From assembly GCA_030610725.1 (NCBI GenBank), contig JAUWRE010000027.1, positions 1 through 9,122 on the forward strand: DNA of 9,122 bases. Reading direction: 5' to 3'. Under the pieces are notes generated by a model, which did not search any database, had not been told where the DNA came from, and worked only from the letters and a program-made list of their open reading frames with translations. This document shows positions 1 through 5,902 of this stretch, in pieces. Every line of letters starts with the position of its first letter. Positions within the stretch are counted from its first letter, which is position 1. The DNA is from Candidatus Aerophobota bacterium. GTDB taxonomy: Bacteria > Aerophobota > Aerophobia > Aerophobales > AE-B3A. A program made the position numbers and the translations under genes.

Positions 1-582
1 TCTAAAGACCTGGGCAGGGAAATAATCCTCTTCGCAGTCTCTACCAGCCACATTAGTTAGGTACTTACCAATAAAATCTGTAAACTTCTCTCCTATTCCC
101 CTTGCTCCTTCCCTTAAATTCTGGGGGATGTATCTTTCAATCTCTTCCCGGGATGGATAAGGTCCTGAGCGATAAGGATCGCTCTCTTGACCTCTTATCC
201 AGGTCCACTCATTAAAACCACGATGAAAGTTCATTGACGGTTTAAACTGATGATAGGTATCAGTTATAAAGGCTGTGCGCTAGCTATGGTTCTGCAAAAT
301 TTCAGCAATGGTATCTCGCTCCTCGGAAACAGGGCCCCAACCCAAGGCACCCTTGAAAAGATTACCCTTATAAGCCTTGTGACTCAGGAAGGGAAAGATA
401 CGACAACCTGTCTGTAGAACTCTTCGTACCTGTAAAGTAGGAAGTGACCCTGGATAAGCACGAGTGAAGAGTACTGACTCTTTAGCTAAAGAGTCAAGGT
501 AAGGTGTCTTAATCCACCTATTTCCATAACAACCCACATGATCCTGTCTTAAAGTATCGATAATTATAAGTACTACATTCAT
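1..582 (-). pseudogene. Sulfatase-family gene, N-terminal part, interrupted by in-frame TAG; runs off the window
   Basis: The protein starts MNVVLIIIDTLRQDHVGCYGN, the N-terminal strand and metal-site region of the alkaline-phosphatase/arylsulfatase superfamily (D9 a likely metal ligand), followed by the usual KTPYLDSLAKESVLFTRAYP segment. A TAG at 280-282 stops it after 100 residues, but the same frame stays open to the window edge and continues with sulfatase-like sequence (RTAFITDTYHQFKPSMNFHR), so one gene is interrupted. By context the stop replaces a tyrosine (NHS-Y-RTAF). The active-site loop reads T49-L-Q-V-R53: the residue in the nucleophile position is Thr rather than Cys or Ser, and the Pro of the C/S-x-P-x-R signature is Gln. 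The start is supported by AGGAGGAG at 588-595, five bases upstream. Either a decaying gene or a base error; amber recoding is less likely. The natural substrate would be a sulfate or phosphonate ester. Confidence 0.75.
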
Positions 583-689
583 CTTAGCTCCTCCTCTTAA
601 TTCTATTTTCGGTAATTCAAGATTTTGTTCATTGAAAAAGATCTAACAAAAAGTGAAGAATAAGGTAGTTAAAAATCTCTATTAATTCA

Positions 690-717
690 ATTATATACCA
701 AATTCGTTCCTTGTCTA
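690..717 (-). promoter_or_regulatory. Probable sigma70 promoter for the sulfatase gene
   Basis: On the minus strand TAGACA (717-712) is followed after 16 bases by a perfect TATAAT (695-690). It points at the sulfatase start, leaving a leader of about 100 bases. Seen by eye only. Confidence 0.5.
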
Positions 718-737
718 AAATTGGCAATTGAATCATC

Positions 738-772
738 TATGATTTAACCAAACGGGTAAGTGTTAAATCATA
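738..772. repeat. Perfect 11-bp inverted repeat with 13-nt spacer
   Basis: TATGATTTAAC (738-748) is the exact reverse complement of GTTAAATCATA (762-772); the 13-base spacer is CAAACGGGTAAGT. No T-run follows on either strand, so it does not look like an intrinsic terminator. It lies just upstream of the sulfatase promoter on the minus strand and left of the IS21 remnant, and could be an operator for the sulfatase promoter or the end of a lost element. Confidence 0.6.
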
Positions 773-831
773 TAAAATCTAACCCAAATCTGATATATTA
801 CTCCCTGGCTAGATTAGAAAGTAGGGAGGAG

Positions 832-1020
832 AGGATAATGGATAGACACGGGAAAGGATCAACCGTGATTTCTTCACAGTTTCCAGCCAAAAGTTGGCAT
901 GAGATTATTGGAGAGCCAACCATTGCCGATGCTATATGTGATCGGATAATACACAGTGCCTATAGAATTGAGCTTAAAGGAGAATCGGTAAGAAAGAAAT
1001 ATGCTGGTAAATTGACATAA
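832..1020 (+). pseudogene. istB: IstB C-terminal remnant (IS21-family helper ATPase)
   Basis: From about codon ATG 838 the frame reads MDRHGKGSTVISSQ, then SWHEIIGEPTIADAICDRII and HSAYRIELKGESVRKK, ending at TAA 1018-1020. This is the C-terminus of IstB, the AAA+ transposition helper of IS21-family elements, where (E/D)DRxxRxSTIxTSQ, WHExIGDPTxADAIxDR and RIELKGESMRK are near-invariant. About 60 residues remain of a protein usually near 250; the Walker A and B region and the partner transposase IstA are missing. The break lies near 820-835, where similarity ends without any recognisable IS sequence to the left. GGGAGGAGAGG upstream of ATG 838 resembles a ribosome binding site but is probably chance. 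Non-functional. Confidence 0.85.
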
Positions 1021-1070
1021 AGCTGCCACTTTGTGCATAATAAAAATGGGAAATGTGAAGGGTTAATTAG

Positions 1071-1113
1071 TGGCAAACTTTCAACCAGAATGGATGGCAA
1101 GTTTCACCAGAAT
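1071..1113 (+). repeat. Two IS21-type terminal repeats
   Basis: Copy 1 (1071-1091) starts TGGCAAACTTTCAACC and copy 2 (1095-1113) is TGGCAAGTTTCACCAGAAT. They differ by one substitution and two single-base gaps and start 24 bp apart. In IS21 elements such repeats are transposase binding sites inside the end. Confidence 0.75.
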
Positions 1114-1118
1114 ATACA

Positions 1119-1390
1119 CCTCCCCACCTCGTCAGGTCTGAAATGAACTCGCCATTTATTCCCACCTCGTGCGCTCGTGTTCGCGGCATCCCTATCAGCG
1201 GCGTAGAAGCCCGGAGCCAGGTAAGTTTTTTCAGTTTCATGGTGTGTAAATGCCACATTAAGCCGGTAATCTCTGAAAGGGTTCGGATTCTCAGTCTCAG
1301 CAGTGAAGAATACACTGACTTTGCGGCAGAAGCCAGGTCAAGCCTGTCTCCACGTTAGAGCTCAACGTCTTTACAGATTGTCGGAACCAT
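1119..1390 (-). pseudogene. Fragment of a DUF5060-domain glycoside hydrolase gene, frameshifted and cut by the IS21 end
   Basis: In the minus-strand frame through 1310-1119 the translation is FFTAETENPNPFRDYRLNVA, then FTHHETEKTYLAPGFYAADR and NKWRVHFRPDEVGR. The pattern NPFxDYxLNVxFTH, a PGFY(A/D)A strand and KWRVxFxPDExG is that of DUF5060, the N-terminal beta-sandwich of many bacterial glycoside hydrolases of the DUF4038/GH140-like type. The domain breaks off at 1119 where the next step (usually a W-x-Y strand) should follow, exactly at the IS21 end. Upstream, ATG 1390 gives MVPTICKDVEL and then TAA, and the DUF5060 frame has stops at 1340 and 1364, so at least one frameshift and one stop lie in the first 30 codons. 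It sits about 60 bp past the last operon gene on the same strand and was probably once its terminal gene. The catalytic part is absent from the window. Confidence 0.72.
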
Positions 1391-1448
1391 CTGTCTTTTA
1401 GGAAAGTAGGAAAAGAAGGGGGTGAACTTGGATTTCATACATCCAATT

Positions 1449-2306
1449 TTATCTTCTTAACTCTGGAATGTTCCTTTCTATGTATTCAAGGCTCTCCCTT
1501 ACATACCGATCAGGATCCGGAATATCCTGCCCCACTTCCCCTAATTCCATAGCTGCAACGCCAACTTCTCCATACTGACTACAGGTCTCATCCACCTCCA
1601 TTTCAATAAGCTTCTTGATGTACTCAGGGAACAAAGTCACCCCCTTGCCAAGGATGTAGTTTGCGTGGATGCTCCCGTTATTATCAGACAGATGAACATG
1701 CAGGATTTTCCCTCGTAACTTCTCCAGTGCAGCCGGTGGCTCCCTGGTGATGGCAAGATGTCCCAGGTCTACATTGGCAAAAAGGTTATTCATGTTGACA
1801 TCGGAAATAATCCTGGCCATTGAGGTAGTATCATTAACCACATGGAAGACAAAAGGATCAAGCTCGAGGGTAAGAAACATTCTCATTTCTGACAGCCACT
1901 CACAGAGGTCTCTTATAAACTCAACTGAATTCACCCAGGCTCTCTCCCTGCTGAGTTTCAGGGTAAGAAATCCCCCACCAAATCCCAAAAGGATTTGTTT
2001 TCCGCCAAGCTCCCTTTGAAATTCTGCACACCGCTTCAGAAACGCAAGACACTTCTCTCTTTCTTCTTCAAGGCTGGAAGATATATTTCCTGGAGGTAAT
2101 ATCACCATATTGGAGGCAACAAGACCTGAGTCTTTGAATTTTCTTATCAATCTCTTCTTTGTTTTAGCCTCCATTTTAGTCGGATCTACACTGCCAAGGG
2201 CTAAAACATCAACATATCTAAATCCTGCTCTGCTAATTCTATCAATAACATCAGAGAAGTTCACACCGCCAATTTCCCAGATGGAGCTATTTATTCCTAG
2301 TTTCAA
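1449..2306 (-). CDS. Sugar phosphate isomerase/epimerase (xylose-isomerase-like TIM barrel), E-D-H-E metal site
   Basis: 285 residues with the fold of the AP-endonuclease-2/xylose-isomerase-like TIM barrel. It opens with the typical first strand MKLGINSSIW, then GFRYVDVLALG. The predicted divalent-metal ligands are E148 (LTLELDP), D180 (NVDLGH, with H183), H205 (HVHLSDN) and E254 (AAMELG), the tetrad of D-tagatose 3-epimerase and IolE/IolI-type enzymes. The likely role is ketose epimerisation or isomerisation of an imported sugar in the cytoplasm; the substrate cannot be read from sequence. The start is TTG at 2306, with GGGAG seven bases upstream; the nearby ATGs are in another frame and hit a stop at once. 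It is the last intact gene of the operon, 36 bp after the preceding stop. No signal peptide. No convincing terminator follows. Confidence 0.8.
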   Translation of the reverse strand: MKLGINSSIWEIGGVNFSDVIDRISRAGFRYVDVLALGSVDPTKMEAKTKKRLIRKFKDSGLVASNMVILPPGNISSSLEEEREKCLAFLKRCAEFQRELGGKQILLGFGGGFLTLKLSRERAWVNSVEFIRDLCEWLSEMRMFLTLELDPFVFHVVNDTTSMARIISDVNMNNLFANVDLGHLAITREPPAALEKLRGKILHVHLSDNNGSIHANYILGKGVTLFPEYIKKLIEMEVDETCSQYGEVGVAAMELGEVGQDIPDPDRYVRESLEYIERNIPELRR

Positions 2307-2342
2307 TTTTTTTCTCCCATTATCATCAGTTTGATCTTACCA

Positions 2343-3305
2343 TTAGCCTATGTTTAATGACTTATCCTGTAGATAAGAGAAGATTGCAGGGACATTCCGC
2401 TCATTTATCAGCTGAAAGATCTCCTCCGAGCTAATTCTCTGCACTATTCTTTCTATATTTCTCGCAAATTCAATGCTTCTTCCAAAAACCTCCACCGGAT
2501 CAATATTCTTTGGGAAAACATCCAGGCTCATCCACGCCTGGTAGCCGTACTCTCGCAGATAGAAGAAGACCTCAATATAATCCCAGAAATTAACAAATCC
2601 GGGGATAAGGTCCCAGTCCCAGTTTCTATAGTTATCGTTTATGTGAACAAGGAAAAGTCTTCCTTTCTCTGCGAGCAGACAGGCAGATTCAGCAGGATTC
2701 TCGCCTGCATAGAGGGCATGGCCCAGATCTAAAGTCACCCCCACATTGTCTTTACCAACTTCCTCACACAGATAGAGGGCTTTTCCTACATTCCCTACTA
2801 TTGTGTGAGCCACAGGCTCACTCATTTTATACTCAATGCTTAACTTGACATCATCTCGATGAGTGCACACTTCCCGTACTCCCTCAACGAGATACCTCCA
2901 GGCTCTCCTATAGTCTACCTGAAAGGGATAATCATGCCCATCAATGAGAAAACACACTGTCACCACCTCACACCCGATCTGCGGTGCAAGATCCATTGCC
3001 TTGTTTAGTACATTAACCGCCTGCTGCCTGATCTTCTCATCCAAGCTGGTGAGGGAGCCGTTCGCCCACCTTCGCTCCTTCTTGAGGTTCACATTTAAGG
3101 AGGAGACGTCCAGACTGTATTTATCGAGGAGATCCTCTAAAAGCTTCAGGTCAGCAAAATCTGCAGGATAACACACCTCCAGGCCATCAAGGCCTTCAAT
3201 TCTCGATGCCAGCTCAAACTTCTCCCCCAGACTTCTATCATTCTGATATTCTGTAAACCTATCCTGGAGTCTCCCCAGAAAACCCGTAATAACAGAGTAC
3301 TTCAT
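2343..3305 (-). CDS. Xylose-isomerase-like TIM-barrel sugar isomerase, E-D-H-D metal site
   Basis: 320 residues, a second and clearly different member of the same superfamily. Predicted metal ligands are E158 (LSIEYK), D193 and H196 (TLDLGHALYAGE), H221 (VHINDN) and D262 (SLDVFP). The fourth ligand is Asp rather than Glu, as in L-rhamnose isomerase of the Pseudomonas stutzeri type, which hints at an aldose-ketose isomerase rather than a 3-epimerase. The aromatic stretch NWDWDLIPGFVNFWDYIE (228-245) follows the third ligand and probably lines the sugar pocket. The C-terminal 50 residues (from about 270) are helical and extend beyond the barrel. ATG 3305 is preceded by GGAGGG. It lies 27 bp behind the putative glycosidase, so it probably acts on a product of that enzyme. 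The specific reaction is unknown. Confidence 0.78.
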   Translation of the reverse strand: MKYSVITGFLGRLQDRFTEYQNDRSLGEKFELASRIEGLDGLEVCYPADFADLKLLEDLLDKYSLDVSSLNVNLKKERRWANGSLTSLDEKIRQQAVNVLNKAMDLAPQIGCEVVTVCFLIDGHDYPFQVDYRRAWRYLVEGVREVCTHRDDVKLSIEYKMSEPVAHTIVGNVGKALYLCEEVGKDNVGVTLDLGHALYAGENPAESACLLAEKGRLFLVHINDNYRNWDWDLIPGFVNFWDYIEVFFYLREYGYQAWMSLDVFPKNIDPVEVFGRSIEFARNIERIVQRISSEEIFQLINERNVPAIFSYLQDKSLNIG

Positions 3306-3332
3306 TCTTTCCCTCCAACGCTTTTATTCAGT

Positions 3333-4358
3333 CTATCCCGTCTGCTTTATTCCCACCAGCTTTGCAACCTTGTTGAAGAAAGCTCTTTTCCTCCTAGTAT
3401 TAATCGACCAGTTTGTGGGAGGACTTTGGAAACCGTCGCGGTAATTACTTTGCCCCTGGTCATAGTACCCCCAACTGGCACCTTCCTCAAATGCAGCTAT
3501 TAATTTATCTACGATCAATTTTTCCACGTTACCATTAGTTGTCCACCAGTCTGCTGGATCTTCATTAAAGACAATAGGCTTGTCAGTTTTTTCTCGAAGT
3601 GTCCTCACCATCTCACGAATCACTCGGGGACTTCGACCATTCCCGTGTATCAGAATAAAGTCGGCTTCCTCAATCACTGTATCAGGGGGTATCGTTCCTC
3701 CTCCGAAGCTTGTTGAAACAAGAAATCTACCTTCACCCACCTCGCGGGCAAGCTTAATGAGTTCATGCACTCTAGCAGGCTGGAGAATCTTGTGGTCGTA
3801 GGCAATATCACTTTCGTTGTCTATCTCAATCAAAACCTTCTCATTATTGAGCTTTTTTATAAACTCCATCCCATTCACAACAGCCTCTTTTACTGCCTCC
3901 TCATCCTTCAGGTGATAATCTTGGCCAAAGTAGAAGAAGCCTACAATGGGAATCATCTTATTCTCAGCCGCTGCTGTAATTACCCTCCCTATCCTATCAG
4001 CATAATCTGACTTAATAGTTCCATCTTTCCGAAAGGCAGTATTTATCCATTCTTGCCTGCTTGCAAATTGATGGGCGACCGGTCCCCCACCCTGAAAATT
4101 GATGGTAAATCCTATCACACCATGTTTCTTATACTCGGGCAAGTGGGCGATAAATTCGCTGGTCTGTCGTTCCGGGTCATACTCTGACCCATCCGGATAT
4201 CGCCACATTCTCCGCGTCTGGGGATTCTCATCATTGAAAGTAGCCTGAACTGCTCGGAAATTAAACAATCTTCCCAGTACCTTCTCGTTCACATCGGGCA
4301 AATCAGCATATGTTAAGCCTCCATCAATAAGAAAACAGTCTTTTTTCCCTTGTATCAT
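3333..4358 (-). CDS. Putative intracellular glycoside hydrolase, clan GH-A-like TIM barrel
   Basis: 341 residues, no signal peptide and no membrane segment, so cytoplasmic. The order of elements fits a GH-A (beta/alpha)8 barrel: entry strand NFRAVQATFND (33-43), HGVIGFTINFQGGGP (79-93), IPIVGFFYFGQD (136-147), VLIEIDNESD (175-184) with the N181-E182 pair expected for the strand-4 acid/base, FILIHGNGRSP (234-244), and PIVFNEDP (261-268) with E266 as candidate strand-7 nucleophile. WGYYDQGQSNYRDGFQSPP (296-314) would supply aromatic subsites. I do not place it in a named GH family. MWRYPDGSEYDPERQTSEFI recalls uncharacterised proteins seen beside sulfatases and isomerases in glycan-degrading bacteria (memory, not checked). 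ATG 4358 is supported by GGAGGG eight bases upstream. It follows the binding-protein gene across a hairpin and precedes the isomerases, so it probably cleaves the imported saccharide. Hydrolysis is inferred from two acidic residues only. Confidence 0.6.
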   Translation of the reverse strand: MIQGKKDCFLIDGGLTYADLPDVNEKVLGRLFNFRAVQATFNDENPQTRRMWRYPDGSEYDPERQTSEFIAHLPEYKKHGVIGFTINFQGGGPVAHQFASRQEWINTAFRKDGTIKSDYADRIGRVITAAAENKMIPIVGFFYFGQDYHLKDEEAVKEAVVNGMEFIKKLNNEKVLIEIDNESDIAYDHKILQPARVHELIKLAREVGEGRFLVSTSFGGGTIPPDTVIEEADFILIHGNGRSPRVIREMVRTLREKTDKPIVFNEDPADWWTTNGNVEKLIVDKLIAAFEEGASWGYYDQGQSNYRDGFQSPPTNWSINTRRKRAFFNKVAKLVGIKQTG

Positions 4359-4399
4359 TCTTTCCCTCCATTAATCCTTTTTCACAATACACTCTCCGA

Positions 4400-4431
4400 A
4401 AGTAAGGGAACCTGTGGAGGCTCCCTTACTT
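4400..4431 (-). terminator. Intercistronic stem-loop after the binding-protein gene (mRNA 3' stabiliser or partial terminator)
   Basis: AAGTAAGGGA (4400-4409) pairs perfectly with TCCCTTACTT (4422-4431); beyond one mismatch, CC/GG (4411-4412 with 4419-4420) closes a 6-base loop. On the transcribed minus strand the stem is followed by TCGGAGAG, not a U-run, so it is not a standard intrinsic terminator. Such hairpins downstream of binding-protein genes are known to protect the upstream message and reduce read-through, giving more binding protein than downstream enzymes. Confidence 0.65.
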
Positions 4432-4457
4432 GTACTTATAACCTTGGCGAAAACCTG

Positions 4458-5792
4458 CTATTCGGACTTCGGGGGATTAGGATATCCCTCCCACGATATG
4501 AAGGGACGCATGTCAGCCTCCTGAGCTAGTATAGGATCAACAAGCCTGTGAGCATCTTTTGCCGCTTGCTCTGCTGTTTTTGTTCCAAGCCACAGGCCCT
4601 CTGTTGCCCTGTTCATCGCATCCCAGAAAGCTGCTCCCTGCAGCACAATTTCAGAAAGGTGACCGTGGTTCTCCAGTATATCGATAACAAATTTCGGATC
4701 CCAGTATGCATCCTGTTGGAGATATGCACCGTAGGCTATCTTTCTATTCGGGGGAGCGAATGTTGCCTCTCCTGCGAGATACTGCTGTCCGCCTTCTGCA
4801 GAGCTCATCCATGTCACGAAATCCCAACACGTTTCGAAATCTTTCGCATTTGTCGTAATGCCCCAACTATCGAAAGTGACCCGATGCACAGCACCAGCTT
4901 TCCCTGAAGGTAAATAGGTTGTTCCATATTCAATCTTACCCGCTTTCCGTGCATCCTCAAACTTGGGAATATCCCAGGTCTCACAGAGAATCATTGATAC
5001 CAGCCCTGCTGCAAACATCGCTTCATTTCCCATTGCCTGAATAGTAGCTGCAGATGGTGAGAGCCCGTACTTGGTGCGTAAATCAGCTTTCCACTGAAAA
5101 ACATCTACGGCTGGATGTTGGTCAAAGGCAATCTTCGTCTTATCTTCGCTAAGTAGATTTGTTCCCTCACACCAGAGCCAATTCTGGGTATCAAACCACG
5201 AAGGCATGATGCAAACTCCCCATTGATCTGTCCTGCCATCACCATCTTTATCTTTGGTGAGTTTCTTTGCGTATTCAAAGAATCTGTCTTTCGTCCACAC
5301 ATCCGTGTCTCTGGGAGGATAAGGAATACCTGCTTCATCGAAATGGTTTTTGTTGTAGAAGAACATAGAACCGGCTGCATCGTAAGGAATTCCGTAGAGA
5401 TCACCTTTGTAAAGGAAAGGTTTCCAGGCTTCTTCGAAGTAGTCGGCCTTATCGATGTTTGCCTCAATTCTGTCGGTTAGGGGATGAACAAATCCGTAGG
5501 CCATGTACTCTCCTGTCCAGTCGTCATCCATTCGTATTATACTGGGAAGTTCCCCTGCCGCAGCCAGTATCTTCATCTTATCGTAAAAGTCTCCAGGTAT
5601 AGTGGTCATTTTGACCTTTACATCCGGATTTGCCTCCATATATTTTTTCACCAGAAAGCGAAATGTTTTCTCCTTTGGCAGAGGTGCCCCCCCATACAGA
5701 ATCTCAAAACTCTTTTGAGCAGACGCGCCTATCGCCACGCCGAGCACGAGCAGAACAACCAGACATAACTTCAGATAATGTCTGTCTTTCAT
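4458..5792 (-). CDS. ABC sugar transporter periplasmic substrate-binding protein (family 1)
   Basis: 444 residues, the usual length for MalE/UgpB-type binding proteins. Residues 1-25 are a signal peptide (charged MKDRHYLK, hydrophobic core, A-S-A cleavage before Q26). There is no lipobox cysteine at the cleavage site, so the mature protein should be free in the periplasm. Family features include the start of the mature fold (SFEILYGG), NPDVKVKMTTIPGDFYDKM, the GDLYGIPYDAAGSMFFYNK segment (130-148), DEAGIPYPP, a calcium-loop-like DKDGDGRTDQWG (181-192), and a late AEGGQQYLAGE helix region. Many Trp residues (W198, W205, W207 and others) suit sugar stacking. Start ATG 5792 has AAGGAGGT (5799-5806) at ideal distance, the strongest site in the operon, matching the need for excess binding protein. 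It follows the two permease genes and precedes the putative glycosidase. The sugar bound is unknown. Confidence 0.92.
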   Translation of the reverse strand: MKDRHYLKLCLVVLLVLGVAIGASAQKSFEILYGGAPLPKEKTFRFLVKKYMEANPDVKVKMTTIPGDFYDKMKILAAAGELPSIIRMDDDWTGEYMAYGFVHPLTDRIEANIDKADYFEEAWKPFLYKGDLYGIPYDAAGSMFFYNKNHFDEAGIPYPPRDTDVWTKDRFFEYAKKLTKDKDGDGRTDQWGVCIMPSWFDTQNWLWCEGTNLLSEDKTKIAFDQHPAVDVFQWKADLRTKYGLSPSAATIQAMGNEAMFAAGLVSMILCETWDIPKFEDARKAGKIEYGTTYLPSGKAGAVHRVTFDSWGITTNAKDFETCWDFVTWMSSAEGGQQYLAGEATFAPPNRKIAYGAYLQQDAYWDPKFVIDILENHGHLSEIVLQGAAFWDAMNRATEGLWLGTKTAEQAAKDAHRLVDPILAQEADMRPFISWEGYPNPPKSE

Positions 5793-5798
5793 CTTTAT

Positions 5799-5806
5799 AC
5801 CTCCTT
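5799..5806 (-). promoter_or_regulatory. Strong Shine-Dalgarno site of the binding-protein gene
   Basis: AAGGAGGT, complementary to the 16S 3' end over its whole length, ends six bases before ATG 5792. It lies in a 110-bp gap, otherwise purine-rich on the message strand, in which no clear promoter is seen. Confidence 0.8.
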
Positions 5807-5902
5807 AAAAATTTTCCTTAAATTACTTTTCAGGTTACTGTAGATTCTTTTTTCACCTCCCTTCTCTCCTTATTTTTCTAACATTCTATCTTTGCAGGCT
5901 CA

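Larger units (their letters stand above)
583..831. other. Intergenic stretch between sulfatase and IS21 remnant
   Basis: An A+T-rich stretch holding the sulfatase ribosome binding site, its promoter (690-717) and the 11-bp inverted repeat (738-772). From 773 to about 830 no coding similarity is recognised. An open frame that runs through here into the istB remnant has no IstB-like residues before about position 820. Confidence 0.5.
832..1118 (+). mobile_element. IS21-family element, right-end remnant
   Basis: It comprises the istB C-terminus, about 50 bases of trailer, and two end repeats (1071-1091 and 1095-1113), closing with CAGAATATACA at 1108-1118. Multiple terminal repeats ending in a GGAATAYRCA-like sequence right after istB are typical of IS21 relatives. 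The left end, istA and most of istB are missing, so no target-site duplication can be tested. The right boundary at 1118 is set by the terminal ACA and by resumption of DUF5060 coding sequence at 1119. Confidence 0.8.

Noticed and set aside
760..837. Upstream extension of the istB frame from GTG 760
   Set aside because: The 26 residues before the IstB core have no IstB similarity and overlap the arm of the inverted repeat; a chance open frame upstream of the IS break.
1428..1446. TTGGAT/ATCCAA stem-loop past the last operon gene, as terminator
   Set aside because: The stem is only 6 bp with few GC pairs, and on the message strand it is followed by GTTCACCCCC, not a T-run. The T-run is on the wrong side for this operon.
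5105..5467. 120-codon frame on the same strand inside the binding-protein gene
   Set aside because: It is an out-of-frame shadow; its residues match no family and the true frame has continuous binding-protein motifs there.
4548..5821. Several open frames on the plus strand through the binding-protein gene, the longest 119 codons
   Set aside because: They are antisense to a well-supported gene with signal peptide and family motifs, have no family similarity and no good ribosome binding sites.
5830..5856. GTG-initiated 8-codon leader peptide before the binding-protein gene
   Set aside because: A purine-rich sequence precedes it, but that stretch is generally purine-rich, the peptide has no attenuation-type codon run, and nothing else supports it.
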